The notes beneath the pieces were generated by a model. It saw only the letters and a program-made list of their open reading frames with translations. It did not search any database and had not been told where the DNA came from. This document shows, in pieces, positions 1 through 5,646 of a stretch of DNA of 10,186 nucleotides (its first letter is position 1; each line of letters begins with the position of its first letter). The translations under genes were made by a program, and so were the position numbers. Origin of the DNA: Oligoflexus sp. (GTDB taxonomy: Bacteria > Bdellovibrionota_B > Oligoflexia > Oligoflexales > Oligoflexaceae); the NCBI GenBank assembly GCA_030151925.1, contig JASLCY010000041.1, forward strand, positions 1 to 10,186, written 5' to 3'.

Positions 1-194
1 CTCTCTTATCGGTTCGAGTAGTCGGCCCTTAACTCAGCGGCCCTTTGTCTATGGCCTTGAAGCGAAATGCCGCCCGGAACGGCTTGGGGAAGGAGAGATG
101 GTGGCTGGTGAGGCCGAAAAAATATTTTTCCTTCAGCTTCCTTAGCCATTAAAAAGCAGAGTATTTGAAATTGATCGAAGCATGAATGCCTTCA

Positions 195-920
195 TCAACC
201 TACGGCAACTCCCAGGATGCGTCCAACACCTGCTGAAATCGCCATGGCCAGCGCCCCTCCGAGAGCCACCCGCAAGGCCGCCTTGAGAATTGGCGCGCCT
301 CCCAGATACGCGCCCAGACCTCCCAAGGCCACCAAACTCACGAGTGACGAGATCAGGAGAAAGGAGACCCGCAGATCCTCGGGCGATACCAGCACAAAAA
401 TTATCGGAAGCAGGGCAAACGACGCAAAGCTGATGGCGGACACCCACGCAGCCTGAAGAGGATGCGCAAGCTCACCCTCCTTAAGACCAAGTTCATCATG
501 CAAATGGGCAGCCAGGGAGTCATGAGCCGTTAATTGCTTGGCGACTTCCGCCGCCAACGGCCTTTGCAGGCCTTTTTCCATATAAATCTGAGTGAGCTCC
601 TCTAGCTCCGACTCCGGCTGCGTTGCGAGCTCTTTCGTTTCCTTCTCGATATCCGCCTGTTCAGAGTCGCGCTGAGAACTTACGGAAATATATTCGCCCA
701 CGGCCATGGACATCGAACCCGCTACCAGTCCGGATATGCCTGCTATGAGGATGGAACCGCGATTGGCCTGAGCGGCTGCGACGCCCAGCATGAGCCCGGC
801 CGTTGATACAATCGCGTCGTTGGACCCGAGGACGGCCGCCCTCAACCAGGCAATGCGATCACTTCTATGGTTTTCTATGTGGGCGGCATTCTTTCGACTC
901 ACGCATACTCCAAATTCCAT
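195..920 (-). CDS. VIT1/CCC1-family metal (Fe2+/Mn2+) transporter
   Basis: A 241-residue integral membrane protein of the VIT1/CCC1 family, whose members move ferrous iron or manganese out of the cytosol. The first helix carries the family signature LRAAVLGSNDAIVSTAG (residues 26-42). It is followed by GEYISVSSQRDSE (75-87), then a Glu-rich cytoplasmic segment (about 88-150; PESELEEL, ELGL), which in the family is the metal-binding domain. Three hydrophobic segments follow to the C terminus (about 156-178, 185-206, 215-240). The ATG at 920 has no clear ribosome site. A GTG six codons in (900-902) has GGAG five bases upstream (908-911) and may be the true start, giving 235 residues. It lies 27 bases after the DUF2231 gene on the same strand, so the two are probably cotranscribed. 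The family is secure; the ion is not shown by sequence. Confidence 0.9.
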   Translation of the reverse strand: MEFGVCVSRKNAAHIENHRSDRIAWLRAAVLGSNDAIVSTAGLMLGVAAAQANRGSILIAGISGLVAGSMSMAVGEYISVSSQRDSEQADIEKETKELATQPESELEELTQIYMEKGLQRPLAAEVAKQLTAHDSLAAHLHDELGLKEGELAHPLQAAWVSAISFASFALLPIIFVLVSPEDLRVSFLLISSLVSLVALGGLGAYLGGAPILKAALRVALGGALAMAISAGVGRILGVAVG

Positions 921-947
921 TGAGATTACAAAATTCCCGGACTCACT

Positions 948-1454
948 TCAGTCGTCGTCGTGGGATTCCTCTTTCTCCGCTCCACCGACGGTGCCTGCCA
1001 CACCTTGCCCAGCACCATCGATCTCAGGATGCCGTATCTTACCACCTACATGGCCGACCCAGGCCATGAATCCACTCGAGGCCAAGACGGACACGGTTAA
1101 AACGGGGATCACGATTGCAAGGCGGGCCTCATTTTTGCGAGTCATGACCCAGCCCGACAAAGCCAAACCCGATGACAGGAGCGCTGCGACCAAAGCGATC
1201 TCTGCGGACTCCTCATGGTCCTTGATTTTCTCTTCCGATATTCCGGGATATTTTTCAACAACGTCTTCGGCCGGCTCTCCTGTCAGGTAGGCTGGGACGG
1301 CCAAGAGTCCGACGACTGCGACTCCCAGGAGGGCAAGACGCTTGTACTCAACACTCTTGATAATGGAGACAATTATCATTATTGGAACCATCAAAATGAA
1401 GCCGACGATAGGAAAGTGGTTGAGTACCAAATGAAATTGAGGTGTGTTGAACAT
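948..1454 (-). CDS. DUF2231-type four-helix membrane protein
   Basis: A 168-residue protein with four hydrophobic segments (about 15-33, 40-57, 84-105, 112-133). Paired His residues near the N terminus (FHLVLNHFPIVG, H8 and H13), a TGEPAEDVVE loop, H80, and a GHVGGKIRHPEI motif (134-145) after the last helix match DUF2231 inner-membrane proteins. The conserved histidines in such proteins suggest metal or haem binding, but no function is established. The C terminus is a Gly-rich, then acidic tail ending SHDDD. The ATG has a good ribosome site (AAGGAG, 1464-1469, nine bases upstream). It is the first gene of an operon with the VIT1/CCC1 transporter, so a role in metal or redox handling is a reasonable inference. 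The 127-base gap to the divergent LuxR-type gene should hold its promoter; TATTAT at 1521-1526 (minus) is a -10 candidate without a good -35. Confidence 0.8.
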   Translation of the reverse strand: MFNTPQFHLVLNHFPIVGFILMVPIMIIVSIIKSVEYKRLALLGVAVVGLLAVPAYLTGEPAEDVVEKYPGISEEKIKDHEESAEIALVAALLSSGLALSGWVMTRKNEARLAIVIPVLTVSVLASSGFMAWVGHVGGKIRHPEIDGAGQGVAGTVGGAEKEESHDDD

Positions 1455-1525
1455 GAGGGCTTACTCCTTGGATAAGTTTCAAATGCCCTCCGAGCTTCTT
1501 CGCAAAGCTCTTCCTCGTCCATAAT

Positions 1526-1578
1526 ACGAAAGTTAACTGGTAAATATTCGAGTTCGTTCAACACGTTACAACGAAAGT
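1526..1578. promoter_or_regulatory. Divergent control region with 8-base direct repeat
   Basis: The gap between the DUF2231 operon and the LuxR-type gene contains ACGAAAGT twice in the same orientation, at 1526-1533 and 1571-1578. The second copy ends four bases before the LuxR-type start codon. A possible -10 (TATTAT, minus strand, 1521-1526) touches the first copy. The repeats could be operator half-sites for the adjacent regulator, but 8-base repeats 45 bases apart can arise by chance. Confidence 0.25.
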
Positions 1579-1581
1579 ACT

Positions 1582-2091
1582 ATGTACATTCAAAGCCGCA
1601 AAGAGGCGTTGGGCCTGTCGATAGTTCTTGGACTCATCGCACTCATGGTGCTTGTGGATATTCTTATGGACCTGTCGGCTGGAGGGAGCCTTTCCCATGT
1701 CGCCCTAGAAGTATCTCTGATCGGGCTAGCTCTGTTCGGCCTGATGAAGATCTGGACAATGAGGCTGCGCCTCTTGAGGACCCATCTAAAGGTTTCCGAT
1801 GATCGTCTCAAGAGACTTGAGCTTGACGCTGAGCAATGGAAAAGAAAGGTGGCCGAGGTCAAATCGGGTTTGAGCACCGCCATCGACGAGCAATTTCGGA
1901 TATGGCAGTTGACCAAGGCCGAGCAAGAAATCGCCCGACTCATCCTGAAAGGCCTCACGAACAAAGAAATCGCTTCGATCCGAGAGAGCTCTGAGCAGAC
2001 GATCAAACAACAGACCAATGCGATCTACAGAAAATCCGGCTTAGCGTCTCGGTCGCAGCTTTCGGCCTTTTTCCTAGAAGACCTATTTTAA
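1582..2091 (+). CDS. Membrane-tethered LuxR-type transcriptional regulator
   Basis: A 169-residue protein with three parts: two hydrophobic helices (about 9-30 and 38-57), a charged helical linker likely to form a coiled coil (about 60-100), and a C-terminal LuxR-type helix-turn-helix (about 107-165). The DNA-binding domain shows LTKAEQEIARLILKGLTNKEIA and IYRKSGLASRSQL, matching the GerE/LuxR consensus (LTxxExEIxxL, GxTNKEIA, IYRKxGVxSRxxL). There is no receiver or autoinducer domain, so sensing would have to occur through the membrane segments or partners. The ribosome site is weak (GAAAG near 1573-1577). It is divergent from the DUF2231/VIT operon, which suggests but does not prove that it controls it. 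Its stop codon overlaps that of the convergent propeller gene by four bases (TTAA, 2088-2091). Confidence 0.85.
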   Translation: MYIQSRKEALGLSIVLGLIALMVLVDILMDLSAGGSLSHVALEVSLIGLALFGLMKIWTMRLRLLRTHLKVSDDRLKRLELDAEQWKRKVAEVKSGLSTAIDEQFRIWQLTKAEQEIARLILKGLTNKEIASIRESSEQTIKQQTNAIYRKSGLASRSQLSAFFLEDLF

Positions 2092-3221
2092 TCGATAGGG
2101 ATGCGAACGAGCTGATAGGGCGGTTTACGGAGATCCTTGCCTCCATTGAATCCCGCCAGGCGATTCCATTGGCCGAGACTGACATAGAGAAATTTACCGC
2201 TCACGAAAAGTGCGTCCGGCCACACAAATCGAGAGTCGTGTGCCAGCACTTCCAGCTCTCCCTTAGGGGTCCTGCGGATGACAGACTGATGCTCAAAGGC
2301 TCCGAAATAGAGATTGCCCTTGCTATCCGAGTCGATCCCATCGCAGGCAGGGCGCTCGCCTTCATCACGGATGGCTTTCGAGAGATCCTCGTCCGTTATG
2401 CGAGGATCGGAGAGGCTAGCGCTTGGCAGGCTATAGAGTCTTCGGCCAGAGATTTGGGTCCAATAAACTCGTTTAGAGTCAGGGCTCAAGGCGATCCCAT
2501 CGGCGCCGCCGATAGGAAACGTCGGATGCTCGGCATCATAGACATGCGGCTTGCCCTCGAGAAAGACCGAGAAGCCAGGAACAGCTTGCGTCGAAGCATC
2601 CTGGGCAAGCACCCTTCGCGCACTGGCCTTGGCTAAATCCACGACGACGAGTGCCGATCGAGTACCGAAGGATGAATCCGTGATGTAGGCCATTCCCTCG
2701 GTACCATGCGTTAGATCTATGCGCAGGTCATTCAAATGACTGTCTGGCAGCAGAGCGGGCGCTTTGATGACGACCGTTCGAAAGATACGCCCCGACTTCA
2801 CATCGATCCCGACGACCTTCGCGGCGCCATCGGGAATCTCCTTGATACCTGCGCGCTTGCCATCGTCGATCAGCCAGAGGCGCCCCTCTGCATCCAAGGT
2901 CATTCCATGAGGGCTAACGAGTTGCTCCGACCAGGGCGCAGTGGATAAATAGGTCATTTCCTTGTTTGGAAAAGGGATGAGACGACCGTCTTTATACTCG
3001 GCCAGCGTCGGACCTTTGTGATCCACCGCGTGCCGTGGAAAACCGAGGAAGATTCGGCCTTCTTTGGTGACGACCACTCCCGAAAAATCAGGGTCCTGCA
3101 CACTTGCTACGGTTTCAACCTTATCATGGCTTTGAGGAGCTTCCGCAGCCTGGCTGCCTCCCTTGCTAAAGCACAATCCCAAGAGCAAACCCAACAAGGA
3201 ATAACACACGGCTTTCTTCAT
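2088..3221 (-). CDS. Secreted major royal jelly protein / SMP-30-like beta-propeller
   Basis: A 377-residue exported protein. The N terminus (MKKAVCYSLLGLLLGLCF) is a Sec signal peptide, probably cut near SQA/AEA (about residue 26). Cys17 is preceded by Leu, so it is a poor lipobox. The mature part has repeated propeller strands. Family signatures of royal jelly/yellow proteins and SMP-30/gluconolactonase relatives are NDLRIDL (164-170), AYITDSS (178-184), DGIALSPDSKRVYW (241-254), GRRLYSLP (259-266), CDGIDSDSKGNLYF (293-306) and RFVWPDAL (331-338). Catalytic activity cannot be assigned; bacterial members include putative lactonases and ligand-binding proteins. The ribosome site is GTGAGGGAATC just before ATG. 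It converges on the LuxR-type gene with a 4-base overlap and stands alone on its strand. Confidence 0.85.
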   Translation of the reverse strand: MKKAVCYSLLGLLLGLCFSKGGSQAAEAPQSHDKVETVASVQDPDFSGVVVTKEGRIFLGFPRHAVDHKGPTLAEYKDGRLIPFPNKEMTYLSTAPWSEQLVSPHGMTLDAEGRLWLIDDGKRAGIKEIPDGAAKVVGIDVKSGRIFRTVVIKAPALLPDSHLNDLRIDLTHGTEGMAYITDSSFGTRSALVVVDLAKASARRVLAQDASTQAVPGFSVFLEGKPHVYDAEHPTFPIGGADGIALSPDSKRVYWTQISGRRLYSLPSASLSDPRITDEDLSKAIRDEGERPACDGIDSDSKGNLYFGAFEHQSVIRRTPKGELEVLAHDSRFVWPDALFVSGKFLYVSLGQWNRLAGFNGGKDLRKPPYQLVRIPID

Positions 3222-3252
3222 GATTCCCTCACCTTCGAAGACAAGGTTCTCA

Positions 3253-3386
3253 TGCGCATTTTTAAAAAACAGCGTGAGCTTTCATGGGGAATCCGGCTTC
3301 TTCAACTGGCACATGGCGTTGGGATATTTGCATTGAATGAGGGAGAGAAGGGCTCGTTGGTGGTCATTCAGGAGGAAACCCTATGA
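3253..3386 (+). CDS. Possible small protein, 44 residues, unrecognised
   Basis: An ATG at 3253 preceded by ACAAGG (five to six bases upstream) opens a 44-codon frame starting MRIFKKQRELSWGIRLLQ and ending VVIQEETL. It starts 31 bases from the divergent propeller gene and ends just before a bidirectional hairpin terminator (3391-3426), which is the context expected of a short gene. I recognise no family; the N-terminal part could be an amphipathic basic helix. Against it, the frame is also open further upstream as antisense of the propeller gene, there is no clear promoter, and chance ORFs of this size are common. Confidence 0.25.
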
Positions 3387-3390
3387 GAGT

Positions 3391-3426
3391 CAAAAAGAAA
3401 AAGCCCCAGGCTCACGCCAGGGGCTT
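3391..3426 (-). terminator. Rho-independent terminator of the tRNA-like unit
   Basis: Arms AAGCCCC (3401-3407) and GGGGCTT (3420-3426) pair, followed inward by an A/A mismatch and GGC/GCC (3409-3411 with 3416-3418) around a TCAC loop. On the minus strand the stem is followed by TTTTTCTTTTT (3392-3402), a classic termination tract. On the plus strand the tail (CTTTCTTC) is weaker, so termination in that direction is possible but less efficient. It lies 28 bases beyond the CCA of the tRNA-like gene. Confidence 0.8.
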
Positions 3427-3440
3427 CTTTCTTCGTGTTT

Positions 3441-3457
3441 GCCATCTGAAAGATGGC
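3441..3457 (-). other. Hairpin joining the tRNA-like CCA end to its trailer
   Basis: On the minus strand GCCATCT-TTC-AGATGGC forms a perfect 7-bp stem with a three-base loop. Its first four bases are the discriminator G and the encoded CCA of the tRNA-like gene, so the trailer can pair with the mature 3' end. It has no T tract and is not a terminator. It could affect 3' processing or stability of the transcript. Confidence 0.45.
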
Positions 3458-3529
3458 TCCTCAGGACGGGCTCGAACCGCCGACCCAGTGATTCACGGTC
3501 ACTTGCTCTAACAAATGAGATACTGAAGA
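3454..3529 (-). tRNA. Degenerate tRNA-Asn-like gene with GUG anticodon
   Basis: A full 76-base tRNA cloverleaf including encoded CCA. The acceptor TCTTCAG pairs with CTGAGGA (all seven pairs, one G-U), the anticodon stem AGTGA/TCACT is perfect, and the T stem GGCGG/CCGTC (one G-U) holds loop TTCGAGC. The variable loop is GGGTC. The acceptor start, discriminator G73 and GAGGAGCCA end match bacterial tRNA-Asn as I remember it from E. coli. The anticodon loop is CCGTGAA where Asn has CTGTTAA, so the anticodon is GUG (His) and the invariant U33 is C. The D arm differs from the common TAGCTCAGTTGGTAGAGCA by G-to-T at positions 10, 15 and 19, which breaks pair 10-25 and removes G19. It is not a normal tRNA-His: no G-1 and no C73. 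A pseudogene or repurposed tRNA is most likely. Confidence 0.7.
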
Positions 3530-3545
3530 ACTCGAGAGGCTTTTA

Positions 3546-3574
3546 GGAATATCGAGGTTCTAAACAACTGTCAA
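3546..3574 (-). promoter_or_regulatory. Sigma-70-type promoter of the tRNA-like gene
   Basis: On the minus strand a perfect -35 TTGACA (3569-3574) is followed by exactly 17 bases and a weak -10 TATTCC (3546-3551; GATATT, 3549-3554, is an alternative with 15-base spacing). The predicted start near 3539 is about ten bases before the tRNA-like body. It lies wholly between the response regulator stop (3598) and the tRNA-like gene. Confidence 0.5.
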
Positions 3575-3597
3575 GAACAGAGCGTCCAGATTTTTGT

Positions 3598-4110
3598 TTA
3601 TTTCGCAACTTGCGCCGGGGTGAGTGCTTTTGACACAACTTCAAGAATTGTATCAACTTCGAATGGCTTAGTTACGTAGTCATCGCAGCCCGCAGCAAAG
3701 CCTTTCTCAATGTCTTCCTTGGTTTTGCGGCCCGAAACGAGAACGACCGGCACCTGGCTGACCGAAGGATGTCCTTTCAACATAGCACAAAGCTCTAGGC
3801 CATCAACCCAAGGCAGGCCGATGTCCAGGAGCATCAGGTCATAACTCACGCTATCGAGGATCTGCGAGAGGCTCATGGCGTCTTCCGCAAGGACTACGCG
3901 ATAGCCTTCGGTCTCGAGAATACGCTTCAACGCGCTGCGCATCATCTCCTCGTCATCGACGACCAGGATGGTCGGCTGATGCAGATCCTTGCGCAAACTG
4001 CGGAAGTCGCTAAGATCGACTATGTTCTGGCTGGCAAGCTTCTTCCGGGTCATCGCTTCTACCTGCTTCCTGAGGGAGCGGTCGGCGGAATTCTTGTTGC
4101 GCTGATTCAT
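3598..4110 (-). CDS. Single-domain response regulator
   Basis: A 170-residue protein with a basic, helical N-terminal extension of about 45 residues and one CheY-like receiver domain (about 46-166), with no output domain. Receiver residues are complete: acidic pair D52-D53 (ILVVDDEE), phosphoacceptor D96 (LMLLDIGLP), S126 in the Thr/Ser position (VLVSGR) and K148 (YVTKPF). It would receive phosphate from a histidine kinase or HPt protein and act through protein contacts. No kinase gene is in the window. The chosen ATG has a GGAAGGGA purine run about 12 bases upstream, longer than ideal; Met20 is an internal alternative. It is transcribed away from the dehydroquinate synthase-like gene and towards the tRNA-like unit. 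Confidence 0.88.
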   Translation of the reverse strand: MNQRNKNSADRSLRKQVEAMTRKKLASQNIVDLSDFRSLRKDLHQPTILVVDDEEMMRSALKRILETEGYRVVLAEDAMSLSQILDSVSYDLMLLDIGLPWVDGLELCAMLKGHPSVSQVPVVLVSGRKTKEDIEKGFAAGCDDYVTKPFEVDTILEVVSKALTPAQVAK

Positions 4111-4135
4111 GAGTATCTAGATCCCTTCCTAGGTT

Positions 4136-4190
4136 CTGCCGTCAGCATTGCTTTCCGAAAAGTAATGCTTCCAAGCTAAAGTTTCGGCAG
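4136..4190. promoter_or_regulatory. Nested inverted repeats in divergent gap
   Basis: Between the response regulator and the dehydroquinate synthase-like gene, AGCATTGCTTT (4144-4154) and AAAGTAATGCT (4159-4169) form an 11-bp inverted repeat (one G-T) with a CCGA loop. It sits inside an outer pair CTGCCG (4136-4141) / CGGCAG (4185-4190). It may be an operator serving both genes or a structured leader. There is no T tract, so it is not a terminator. I found no convincing -35/-10 pair here. Confidence 0.4.
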
Positions 4191-4257
4191 CGGGATCCAA
4201 AACCTGAGCCGGGCCCTCTCCCTCGGGATTGGGCTTTTACGAAGAACGGGGAAAAAC

Positions 4258-5646
4258 ATGAACGTTCGTGGAGCCTCAGCATCCGAAGGTCTCGTCATCA
4301 ACTGGGCTATGACCACGCCGCCCCCTATCGTGAAGAACTGGTTCGCCTGGGACGCGGGCGCATCACTTGCCGATCATCCGCTCGAACCGCACCTCGGCTG
4401 GCCCTCCGGAACGATCGATGCGCTGCACCAGGCCTTCAGCCGTAAGCTCAGCCGCTCGACCGGCTGGAAGCTCGAAGCCCTGCAAAACCGGGAAAAATCT
4501 GCTGCGCAGAAGGCGGCGCAAATCTTCCGCCGGGGCGTGCAGGTCTTCGGCGAAGCTCCGTTGAGCCTCAACGGAACCTATCCCGTACGCATCGTCGATG
4601 CCGATCCCTATGCGATACTTTATGAATATAAGGGTGCCGCAGTCCTCGACCAGAACGTCGCAAAACTCTGGTGTTTCCGTACGAAAACGCAGGATCACGT
4701 CCTCGACCTTACCGAACAGACGAAGTCGCTTGCGACTGTTTCGAGCATGATTCACTGGATTTCCCAGACTTCGGGCCCCATTTCTGTCGTGGGTGGAGGC
4801 ATACTCGCCGACACGGCAGCCTTTGCCGCCGCGCTTTGCAATCGCGAATTCCGCCTGATCCCGACGACTCTCCTCGCTATGCTCGATGCCTGCGTCGGAG
4901 GAAAGACCGGGGTGAACTTCGAACCTTTCGGCAAGAACCAGCTCGGCCTCTTCGCGTTCCCCACGGAAGTCCTCATCGTGCCGAGGTTCCTCAACACCCT
5001 CCCGGAACGCGAGTTCAAGGCCGGCCTGGCCGAAGGCTTTAAACACGCCTTGATCCGCGGTGATAAGGATCTCTCAGCGAAAGTCGCCGCGCTGCCCCCC
5101 ACTCCGGAAGCCGTCCGGCCCTTCCTCAAAGAGCTAATCGAAGTCAAAGCCGAGATCATCGAAGAGGACCCGAACGAAACCGGCAAACGCGCCGTCCTCA
5201 ATCTCGGCCACACGCTCGCGCACGCCCTCGAGAAGATCTCGCAGGAAACCGAGCCCGATGACCCCATCCTCCACGGCGAGGCCGTCGGCATCGGCCTCTA
5301 CTTCGCGCTCTATCTGAGCCACGGGCTTAAGATGCTTCCGGACGAGACCTTCACGGCCCTGGAAAAACTCCTGCTCGGCTCCACCTTCCTGATGAAGCCC
5401 ATCGCTTTCCAGAAGCACATGGGCCTCGGCCGCCTGAGCTTCGACAGCTTTATCGATGCCCTCCTCGAAGGCCTCGCGCAGGATAAGAAGAATCAGGAGG
5501 GCGGCGCTACCGAATGGGTGATCCTGAAGGATTGGGGCGAATTCGCCCAGAACGGGGCAACCTACACGATACCGGTGCAAAATGAAAAAGCCCGCGGATG
5601 GCTCCGGGGCTTTTTCATGACCAAAGGATATTTTCCCGCGAATTAA
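4258..5646 (+). CDS. 3-dehydroquinate synthase-family protein with N-terminal extension
   Basis: A 462-residue protein, about 100 longer than the usual 350-370 residue dehydroquinate synthase (AroB), which cyclises DAHP in the shikimate pathway using NAD and a divalent metal. The catalytic part (about 108-450) shows VVGGGILAD (177-185), PTTLLAMLDACVGGKTGVN (202-220), KNQLG (226-230), LPEREFKAGLAEGFKH (248-263), NLGHTLAHALE (315-325), HGEAVGIGL (339-347) and QDKK (408-411). Inferred metal ligands are E259, H318 and H339; K297, R311, N315 and H322 fit active-site positions. The first 105 residues match nothing I recognise. The start has GGGGAAAAAC upstream; Met18 is an alternative. No other aromatic-pathway gene is near, so a sugar-phosphate cyclase relative is possible, though the residues favour dehydroquinate synthase chemistry. 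The last 22 codons span a terminator hairpin. Confidence 0.85.
   Translation: MNVRGASASEGLVINWAMTTPPPIVKNWFAWDAGASLADHPLEPHLGWPSGTIDALHQAFSRKLSRSTGWKLEALQNREKSAAQKAAQIFRRGVQVFGEAPLSLNGTYPVRIVDADPYAILYEYKGAAVLDQNVAKLWCFRTKTQDHVLDLTEQTKSLATVSSMIHWISQTSGPISVVGGGILADTAAFAAALCNREFRLIPTTLLAMLDACVGGKTGVNFEPFGKNQLGLFAFPTEVLIVPRFLNTLPEREFKAGLAEGFKHALIRGDKDLSAKVAALPPTPEAVRPFLKELIEVKAEIIEEDPNETGKRAVLNLGHTLAHALEKISQETEPDDPILHGEAVGIGLYFALYLSHGLKMLPDETFTALEKLLLGSTFLMKPIAFQKHMGLGRLSFDSFIDALLEGLAQDKKNQEGGATEWVILKDWGEFAQNGATYTIPVQNEKARGWLRGFFMTKGYFPAN
5582..5618. terminator. Bidirectional terminator inside the cyclase 3' end
   Basis: Perfect 12-bp arms ATGAAAAAGCCC (5582-5593) and GGGCTTTTTCAT (5607-5618) enclose a further CGG/CCG pairing with a bulged G. 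A runs and T runs lie on both sides, so it can terminate transcription in either direction. For the minus-strand HPt-like gene it lies 25 bases past the stop, a normal position. For the plus-strand gene it is inside the coding sequence, ending 25 bases before its stop codon. Confidence 0.8.

Noticed and set aside
2..145. Open plus-strand frame running in from the window edge (47 codons, ending IFFLQLP)
   Set aside because: No recognisable family, no start in view, and length is within chance expectation; it could be the tail of a gene outside the window.
2169..2636. 155-codon plus-strand frame inside the propeller gene
   Set aside because: Antisense of a gene with clear propeller motifs and signal peptide; no ribosome site or domain.
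3337..3546. Plus-strand ORF ending in a TGSNRRPSDS-like stretch
   Set aside because: This peptide pattern is the well-known spurious antisense translation of a tRNA gene and led me to the tRNA-like gene instead.
4204..4240. Possible attenuator hairpin (GAGCC ... GGGCTTTT) before the cyclase gene
   Set aside because: Only four outer pairs and a weak inner CCC/GGG pairing; not a convincing terminator.
4363..5046. 227-codon antisense frame in the cyclase gene
   Set aside because: The sense strand carries the full dehydroquinate synthase motif series; the antisense frame shows no family features.
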